Source: Gemmatimonadaceae bacterium (lineage in GTDB: Bacteria; Gemmatimonadota; Gemmatimonadetes; Gemmatimonadales; Gemmatimonadaceae). From it: 35,184 bases of DNA. Under the pieces are notes generated by a model, which worked only from the letters and a program-made list of their open reading frames with translations, was not told the DNA's origin and did not search any database. Shown piece after piece: positions 30,557 through 35,184 of the stretch. The number at the start of each line of letters is the position of its first letter. Within the stretch, counting starts at the first letter, position 1. The stretch is from positions 1 through 35,184 of the forward strand of contig JABFXC010000112.1 in NCBI GenBank assembly GCA_013361935.1, read 5' to 3'. The translations under genes and the position numbers were made by a program.

Positions 30557-31207
30557 ATGAACATCCTCATCATCGGCACCGGCAACATGGGCCGCGGCAT
30601 CGCGACGCGCGCGCTCGCCGGGAAGAACACCGTCACGCTGTACGACGAAGACGGCGCGAAGGCGCAGGCGCTCGCCACGGAGCTCGGCGCCCGCGTCGCC
30701 GGCGACACGCGCGACGCCATCGCGGCGGCCGACATCGTCGTCGTCGCGACGCCCTATGCGGCGAGCCTCGAGCTCGCGAAGCGCCTCGGCAGCTCGCTCG
30801 GCGGGAAGATCGTCGTCGACATCTCGAATCCGCTCAACGACAGCTACACGGGACTCGTGACGTCGGGCGACACGTCCGCGGCCGAGGAGATCCGGAAGCT
30901 GCTCCCCGCGTCGGCGAAGCTCGTGAAGGCGTTCAACACCACCTTCGCCCCGACGCTCGTCGCCGGGCAGGTCGCCGGCCAGACGCTCGACGTCTTCCTC
31001 GCGGGAGACGATGACGCCGCCAAGGCGAAGGTCGCCGAGTTCGTGAAGGCGGGAGGGCTCAACGCCATCGACGTCGGCGCGCTCGATCGCGCGCGCCAGC
31101 TCGAGGCGCTCGGCCTGCTCGGCATCACGCTGCAGTTCCGCCTGAACACGGGCTTCGGCACCGCCTGGAAGCTCGTGCTGCCGAGCGATTCGCCCATCGC
31201 ACGTTAG
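30557..31207 (+). CDS. NADPH-dependent F420 reductase-like oxidoreductase
   Basis: A 216-residue Rossmann-fold protein of the NpdG/FNO-like group (NAD(P)-binding, pyrroline-5-carboxylate reductase-like N-terminal domain). The cofactor loop is GTGNMGRGIA (7-16). DISNPLNDS, VKAFNTTFAPTL and the C-terminal LGLLGITLQF are family marks. Real F420 use needs deazaflavin biosynthesis genes, none of which are in view; many such homologues probably use flavin or an unknown partner. It lies 46 bases after the DoxX gene on the same strand and is probably part of the same quinone-stress transcript. It ends GCA-CGT-TAG-G. Confidence 0.88.
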   Translation: MNILIIGTGNMGRGIATRALAGKNTVTLYDEDGAKAQALATELGARVAGDTRDAIAAADIVVVATPYAASLELAKRLGSSLGGKIVVDISNPLNDSYTGLVTSGDTSAAEEIRKLLPASAKLVKAFNTTFAPTLVAGQVAGQTLDVFLAGDDDAAKAKVAEFVKAGGLNAIDVGALDRARQLEALGLLGITLQFRLNTGFGTAWKLVLPSDSPIAR

Positions 31208-31382
31208 GTTGACGAGAAGCGGGGGCCGCGCGCAGTGAGGCCGGCGACGGCGGCGGACATGCGAGGCGGGCGCCGACGCGCTCGCGCTCGCACCCGGCGC
31301 GGCAGCCGGCTCCCAGGCGGTCGGCGTGGTAGCATGCAGCTCTGGTGGCGCGTACTGCTGGCGCCCCTGTTATCCTGCCCGC

Positions 31383-32567
31383 ATGAATCAGATGATGGGA
31401 TTGATCTTCCGTTCAGCCCTGCTCGTGGGGGCCTGCACGCTCGGCATCGCGGGGCTCGCATGTGCCTCGCCGGGCGCGCAGGGCACATTGCCCGCCGCTC
31501 CGACGGTGCAGCCTCCGACGATCACGCGCGTGGATCTCGAGCAGAGCGGGGTCGGATACCCGATCTACCGCATCCCCGCGCTGGCTGTCACCAGCAAGGG
31601 GACGCTGATCGCGGCCTACGATGGCCGCCCGTCGTCGGCGGACCTGCCGAGCAACATCGCGCTGCTGGCGCGCCGCAGCACGGATGGCGGCGCGACGTGG
31701 CTGCCGCGCCAGGTGGTGCGAAGCGAGCCGGCGCCCGTCGGCTACGGCGACCCGAGCCTGCTCGTGGACCGCGAGACTGGACGGATCTTCCTGTTCCACG
31801 CCGCTTCGCGGCGCCAGGGCTTCGCCGGATCAGCCACCGGCGCCGGTGAGGACGACCCCGACGTCCTGCAGGCGGACTACAGCTGGTCCGACGACGACGG
31901 CCTCACCTGGCGGCATCGCCGCATCACGGCGGCGATCAAGGATCCCGATTGGGGCGGGATCTTCGCGGCGTCGGGGCAGGGGATCCAGCTTCGCCACGGC
32001 GCGCACGCCGGGCGCCTGATCCAGCAGTTCGTCATCCGCTATCGCGGCGCGAACTACGGCGCGAGCGCGATCAGCGACGATCACGGAGCCACCTGGCGCA
32101 TGGGGACGCTGCTGGGGCCGGGGCTGGACGAGAACAAGACCGTCGAGCTGAGCGACGGCCGGGTGATGCTCAACAGTCGTGCGAAGCCTTACCGGCTCGT
32201 CGCCTCGTCGAGCGACGGCGGCGAGACGTACGTGGGCCTCCGGCCCGAACCGCAGCTCGTCGACCCCGCCAACAACGGAGCCATCGTACGCTTCGACGAG
32301 GCAGCGCCGATGGGGAGTGCGCGCGCTCGCCGGCTGGTCTTCAGCAACACCGCCGACTCCACAAGCCGCCGCAATCTGCTCGTGCGCCTCTCGTGTGACG
32401 ACGGGGCGAGCTGGCCGGCTTTCGTGACGGTGGAGCCCGGCGCGGCGGCCTACTCCACGCTCGCCGTTCTTCCCGGCGGCGACATCGGGGTGCTATACGA
32501 GCGCGCGGACTACCGCTCCATCACCTTCGCGCGGTTCACGCCCCGCTGGCCGCACGAGTGCAGATGA
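31383..32567 (+). CDS. Exo-alpha-sialidase-like BNR/Asp-box protein
   Basis: A 394-residue secreted or lipid-anchored six-bladed beta-propeller of the GH33 sialidase type. The N-terminus is a signal (LIFRSALLVGACTLGIAGLACAS); either Cys could be lipidated but neither lipobox is ideal. YRIPAL matches the sialidase F/YRIP motif (first Arg of the Arg triad). Five Asp boxes are visible: STDGGATW, SDDDGLTW, SDDHGATW, SSDGGETY and SCDDGASW. Near the C-terminus AAYSTLAVL and GVLYE suit the nucleophile Tyr/Glu region. It would release terminal sialic acid from glycans, but related propellers with other specificities exist. ATG 31383 is chosen; the ORF is open 19 codons earlier without a signal-like start. 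No sialic acid catabolic genes are nearby. Confidence 0.9.
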   Translation: MNQMMGLIFRSALLVGACTLGIAGLACASPGAQGTLPAAPTVQPPTITRVDLEQSGVGYPIYRIPALAVTSKGTLIAAYDGRPSSADLPSNIALLARRSTDGGATWLPRQVVRSEPAPVGYGDPSLLVDRETGRIFLFHAASRRQGFAGSATGAGEDDPDVLQADYSWSDDDGLTWRHRRITAAIKDPDWGGIFAASGQGIQLRHGAHAGRLIQQFVIRYRGANYGASAISDDHGATWRMGTLLGPGLDENKTVELSDGRVMLNSRAKPYRLVASSSDGGETYVGLRPEPQLVDPANNGAIVRFDEAAPMGSARARRLVFSNTADSTSRRNLLVRLSCDDGASWPAFVTVEPGAAAYSTLAVLPGGDIGVLYERADYRSITFARFTPRWPHECR

Positions 32568-32599
32568 CGATGGACGTCCGCGCTGTTCGCGCGTGACGG

Positions 32600-33727
32600 T
32601 CAGCGCGCGTCGAGCGCGTCGAGCGCGGCCTCGACATCGGCGCGCACGGCGGCGTCTTCCTCCACGTCCAGGCGAGCGCGAAGGGGGGCGACGGTCGACG
32701 GTGCGCGGAGCCGGCCCAGCGCCCAGGCAGCATGCGACCGTGCCAGCGGCTCGGCGTCCGAGAGCACGGCCACCAATGCAGGGGCGTCGTCGGGCAATCC
32801 GATATTCCCGAGCACCACGGCGGCGTTGCGCTTCAGCCCGCGCAGCTTCGCGCGCTTCATCGGCGAGCCCTTGAACGCACCACTGAACTCCTCCTGAGAC
32901 ATCTCCAGCAGCTCGCGCGCGAGCTGACGCGCGTCCTTCCTGCCTAACGTCTCCCGCGGCGCGAACGGTGAACCCTCGGGCAGCGCCCGCGCGAACTTCC
33001 CGTTCCAGGGGCAGACCTCCTGGCAGATGTCGCACCCGTAGAGCAGCTCCCCGATCTTCGCGCGCAGCTCCTCGGGGATCGCCCCTTTGAGCTCGATGGT
33101 CAGATACGAGATGCACTTCGTCGCGTCCAGCCTGCGCGGGGCGACGATCGCGTTCGTCGGACACGCCTCGATGCAGCGCGTGCAGCTCCCGCAGCGCTCC
33201 GCCTCGAAGGGCGCGTCCGGCTGGAGCTCCAGCTCGACGAACAGCCCGCCAAGGAAGAAGAAGCTTCCCAGCGTCGGGTTGAGCAGGTTGGTGTTCTTGC
33301 CGAACCAGCCCAGCCCCGCGCGCCGCGCGAGATCGCGCTCGAGGATCGGGCCGGTGTCGACGTACGACTTCCCGCGAATGGGCGCGCCCACCTCGCTCTC
33401 CAGCCAGCGGTGCAGCGCGTTCAGCCTGTCGACCATCACGTCGTGGTAGTCGTCCCCGCGCGCGTACCTCGCGACGGGGCCACTCGGCTCGCGGCCGCCG
33501 TAGCTCATCGCGACGACGAGCGCGCTCGTCGCCCCTTCGTACGGGCGCCGCGTGTCGTGCCGCTTCTCCGCGCCGCGCGGGAGATACGACATCTCCCCCG
33601 AGTAGCCGCGCGCGACCCACTCGTCGAAGACGCCCGCGGTCTCCATGGGCCCGAGCGTGGTTATCCCCGCGAGATCGAAGCCGAGCCCGTATGCTTGTGC
33701 CTTCAGGCGCTCGGCGATTGCTTTCAT
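32600..33727 (-). CDS. queG: Epoxyqueuosine reductase
   Basis: A 375-residue cobalamin-dependent iron-sulfur enzyme that reduces epoxyqueuosine to queuosine in the tRNA wobble position. The first 4Fe-4S motif is C179-x2-C182-x2-C185-x3-C189-P (CGSCTRCIEACP) and the second C232-x2-C235-x3-C239-P-W-N (CDICQEVCPWN), with C205 as the likely fourth ligand. The catalytic region YVDTGPILERDLARRAGLGWFGKNTNLL precedes them. The C-terminal part (about residue 285 on) is a HEAT-like repeat that binds tRNA. Its start overlaps by 4 bases the end of a small upstream ORF, so they are coupled. It contains a CGTTAGGC word. Confidence 0.97.
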   Translation of the reverse strand: MKAIAERLKAQAYGLGFDLAGITTLGPMETAGVFDEWVARGYSGEMSYLPRGAEKRHDTRRPYEGATSALVVAMSYGGREPSGPVARYARGDDYHDVMVDRLNALHRWLESEVGAPIRGKSYVDTGPILERDLARRAGLGWFGKNTNLLNPTLGSFFFLGGLFVELELQPDAPFEAERCGSCTRCIEACPTNAIVAPRRLDATKCISYLTIELKGAIPEELRAKIGELLYGCDICQEVCPWNGKFARALPEGSPFAPRETLGRKDARQLARELLEMSQEEFSGAFKGSPMKRAKLRGLKRNAAVVLGNIGLPDDAPALVAVLSDAEPLARSHAAWALGRLRAPSTVAPLRARLDVEEDAAVRADVEAALDALDAR

Positions 33728-33993
33728 CGCCCGCCGCCCCCGCGCGCCCAGCGCGCGTAGCGCACGATGTCGTCCGCCGGCGGCACCGCGTCGTGATCCC
33801 CGTACGCGGTGTGCATCCGCCAGCGCAGGTACTCGCCGTCAGGCAGGGGAAGGAAGGGCGGCTTCGCCCACCAGCGCCGCGAGCGGAAGCGCCAGGCGAC
33901 GCCGAGGAGATCGGCGGCGACGCGCGGATGCCGGAAGGCGCGCGCGGCGAGGACGAGAGAGAGCCGCAGCCAGGCGCGGCGAAGCGAAGCCAT
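33724..33993 (-). CDS. Small hypothetical protein upstream of queG
   Basis: An 89-residue basic protein overlapping the queG start by 4 bases (ATGA). The N-terminal half is Arg/Ala-rich and partly amphipathic (RRAWLRLSLVLAARAFRHPRVAADLL); the second half has the ordered PPFLPLPDGEYLRWRMHTAYGD and PADDIVRYARWARG. I do not recognise a domain family, but the second half looks conserved in type and the coupling to queG suggests a real gene. It may be an accessory of queuosine metabolism or merely a transcriptional neighbour. Confidence 0.7.
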   Translation of the reverse strand: MASLRRAWLRLSLVLAARAFRHPRVAADLLGVAWRFRSRRWWAKPPFLPLPDGEYLRWRMHTAYGDHDAVPPADDIVRYARWARGGGGR

Positions 33994-34015
33994 ACCGAAA
34001 CTTGGGCGGAGTCAC

Positions 34016-34255
34016 ATGCTCTATCAATTGCTCTCCATGGTCGGCGCGGTGCTCATCCTCACCGGCTTCGCGCTCCTCCAGACGGGCCGGCTCGATCGCA
34101 CCGACCGCGTCTTCAACCTGCTGAACTTCGTCGGCTCCGCCCTCCTCACGGTCGTCGCGGTCGAGGACCGCCGGCTCGGGTTCATCTTCCTCGAGGGGGC
34201 GTGGGCGCTGCTCTCCCTGGTGCCGCTCCTGCGTCCGCCGCGCCGCTCGGCCTGA
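34016..34255 (+). CDS. CBU_0592-like small membrane protein
   Basis: A 79-residue protein with three hydrophobic segments: LLSMVGAVLILTGFALL, FNLLNFVGSALLTVVAV and GFIFLEGAWALLSLVPLL. The arrangement, with TGRLDRTDRVFNLLNFVGS in the middle, matches the CBU_0592-like family of unknown function. ATG 34016 has GGCGGAG 5 bases upstream; the ORF is open much further left, but that part lies antisense to the hypothetical gene and has no membrane character. It is divergent from the queG pair. Confidence 0.78.
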   Translation: MLYQLLSMVGAVLILTGFALLQTGRLDRTDRVFNLLNFVGSALLTVVAVEDRRLGFIFLEGAWALLSLVPLLRPPRRSA

Positions 34256-34273
34256 GGCCCGCGGGGGCCGCCA

Positions 34274-34318
34274 TTGACAGCGGGGCCGGTCGGTCGTATT
34301 ATATCGACAGACGATATA
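34274..34318 (+). promoter_or_regulatory. Promoter and PadR-type operator
   Basis: TTGACA (34274-34279), 17 bases, TATTAT (34297-34302). Overlapping the -10, TATATCG (34300-34306), 5 bases, CGATATA (34312-34318) form a perfect 7-bp inverted repeat, continued outward with one gap by TCGT and CGA. This is the expected size for a PadR dimer site and implies autorepression of the following gene. Confidence 0.85.
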
Positions 34319-34346
34319 ACGACTACCGACTGAGAGGCGGGCGGCG

Positions 34347-34721
34347 ATGGCGAGATCGAGAACCACGGCGCGGACACCGGAGTCGTTCCTTCCGCTCCCG
34401 CCGGCGACCTTCCAGATCCTGATGGCGCTCGCCGACGGCGAGCGGCACGGGTACGCGATCATGCAGGAGGTCGACGGGCGCAGCGCGGGTGCGGTGCGGC
34501 TCGGTCCGGGAACGCTCTACGGCTCGCTCAAGCGGCTGCTCGAGAGCGGACTGGTCGCCGAGAGCGGCGAGCGCGCCGACCCGGCGATGGACGACGCGCG
34601 GCGGCGCTACTACCGGCTCACCGAGCTCGGGCTCGCGGTCGCGCGCGCCGAGGCGCGACGCATGGAGGAGATCGTCCGTGCCGCGCGCCGGAAGAAGCTC
34701 ATCGGCCTGAGGCCGGCATGA
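34347..34721 (+). CDS. PadR family transcriptional regulator
   Basis: A 124-residue PadR winged-helix repressor. The core is FQILMALADGERHGYAIMQEVDGRS (helices 1-2), GPGTLYGSLKRLLESGLVAE (recognition helix and onset of the wing), then DDARRRYYRLTELGLAVARAEARRM. PadR proteins of this short type sit in front of duplicated orphan permeases in Acidobacteriota and Gemmatimonadota. It overlaps the next gene in ATGA and has a strong promoter with an overlapping dyad, so autoregulation of the PadR/membrane-protein pair is likely. Effector unknown. Confidence 0.95.
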   Translation: MARSRTTARTPESFLPLPPATFQILMALADGERHGYAIMQEVDGRSAGAVRLGPGTLYGSLKRLLESGLVAESGERADPAMDDARRRYYRLTELGLAVARAEARRMEEIVRAARRKKLIGLRPA

Positions 34722-35184
34722 GCCCCGAACGGATCTATCGACTCATGCTGCGCGCGTATCCAGCGCGCTTCCGCGCCGAGTACGGACGCGAGATGGAGCT
34801 GTGCTTCCGCGACCAGCGTCGTGGTGAGCGTGGACGGGGCGCGTGGTTCTGGGGACGAACGCTGTGGGACGTGGCGCGAAGCGCGCCGGGACTGCGGATC
34901 GAGGCGCTGCGGGAGAGGAGGGATGAGGGGCAGGATGAGGGGCAGGCCGAGGGTGAGGGATGTGGAATTCCTGCGCGGCCCGCGTTCGCGGTCCTGATCG
35001 GAAGCGGAGACATTCAACCGTTAGGAGGAGCGATGAAAGCCATGGCGATGGTCGCGATCGTGATCGGCGTGCTCGAAGCGGTGAACGCGGGCGCCGAGGG
35101 ATGGGCGGGGGGATTGCGGAGCGGCGACGGGGTCTCGCTCATCGCCGGTATCGTCGGGATCGCGGCGGGGATGTTGCTCGTCGG
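34718..35184 (+). CDS. Membrane protein with permease-prefix-like N-terminus, cut by window end
   Basis: An open reading frame from ATG 34718, translationally coupled to the PadR gene, running off the window after 155 codons. Residues 1-60 (PERIYRLMLRAYPARFRAEYGREM, CFRDQRR) match the cytosolic prefix of acidobacterial-type orphan permeases. The next 45 residues are low in complexity, with a 12-bp direct repeat (GATGAGGGGCAG at 34922 and 34934). From ATG 35033, in frame and preceded by the strong ribosome-binding site TTAGGAGG, a different protein seems to start: MKAMAMVAIVIGVLEAVNAG, hydrophobic and membrane-like. This may be two genes fused by loss of a stop, or a separate start inside one frame. 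Confidence 0.7.
   Translation, partial: MSPERIYRLMLRAYPARFRAEYGREMELCFRDQRRGERGRGAWFWGRTLWDVARSAPGLRIEALRERRDEGQDEGQAEGEGCGIPARPAFAVLIGSGDIQPLGGAMKAMAMVAIVIGVLEAVNAGAEGWAGGLRSGDGVSLIAGIVGIAAGMLLV

Noticed and set aside
30557..31207. Evidence that the organism makes coenzyme F420
   Set aside because: Only family resemblance supports it; no F420 biosynthesis gene is in the window and homologues often do not use F420.
31208..31382. Promoter for the sialidase gene
   Set aside because: TTATCC near 31370 could be a -10, but no acceptable -35 lies at 16-18 bases.
1..35184. tRNA, rRNA, CRISPR, integrase or IS transposase
   Set aside because: None seen: no cloverleaf with a CCA end, no regularly spaced repeats and no transposase motifs. 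The only repeats are the pair around the YCII gene.

Overview
The window is high-GC bacterial DNA with dense genes on both strands, short spacers and many ATGA-type overlaps. No rRNA, tRNA, CRISPR array or transposase was seen. The gene mix (PadR next to a permease-prefix-like membrane protein, M13 peptidase, GH9, several orphan PAS kinases) and the recurrent word CGTTAGGC suggest Gemmatimonadota or a relative such as Acidobacteriota. This assignment is inference, because no marker gene is present.

Layout. 1-5.2 kb: an aldo/keto reductase cut by the window edge and a RibD-like reductase, then a LysR regulator divergent from a cupin / zinc alcohol dehydrogenase / cyclophilin-like / tautomerase / GNAT run. 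The cupin matches manganese cupin hydroxynitrile lyases residue for residue at the metal site. 5.2-6.35 kb: a YCII/DGPF gene between two copies of a ~112-bp palindromic repeat. 6.35-8.4 kb: a secreted M13 metallopeptidase. 8.45-13.1 kb (minus strand): a probable sulfide/persulfide operon (rhodanese-DUF2892, TauE/SafE, CstB-like persulfide dioxygenase-rhodanese, ArsR, MFS) with a promoter and an inverted-repeat operator at its head. 13.2-16.7 kb: a lipoprotein, a membrane protein, a membrane-anchored B3-type metallo-beta-lactamase-fold protein with Glu in place of the first metal His, a possible gene remnant, an FMN reductase and a spermidine synthase-like protein. 16.8-19.0 kb: a sensor kinase with a duplicated PAS domain. 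19.1-22.3 kb: a copper operon (CopZ-like chaperone, a 37-residue membrane protein, CopA ATPase, CsoR) behind a CsoR-type promoter. 22.3-26.6 kb: a GH9 glycosidase and a second sensor kinase.

26.7-31.2 kb holds the most coherent unit: a CatE/MhqE-like dioxygenase, an MhqD-like hydrolase, a quinone oxidoreductase, a MarR regulator, a DoxX protein and an F420-reductase-like dehydrogenase. Three near-identical operators (16-mer GTTRTAACACSTATTA) lie at the three promoter regions. It looks like a Gram-negative counterpart of the Bacillus MhqR/CatR quinone-stress regulons. 31.4-35.2 kb: a sialidase, epoxyqueuosine reductase QueG with a small partner ORF, a CBU_0592-like membrane protein, and a PadR regulator with promoter and operator followed by a membrane protein cut by the window end.

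Two patterns span the window. Strong promoters have the form TTGACA-N17-TATTAT, with regulator sites laid over them. The word CGTTAGG occurs 11 times, always on the sense strand of the local gene.
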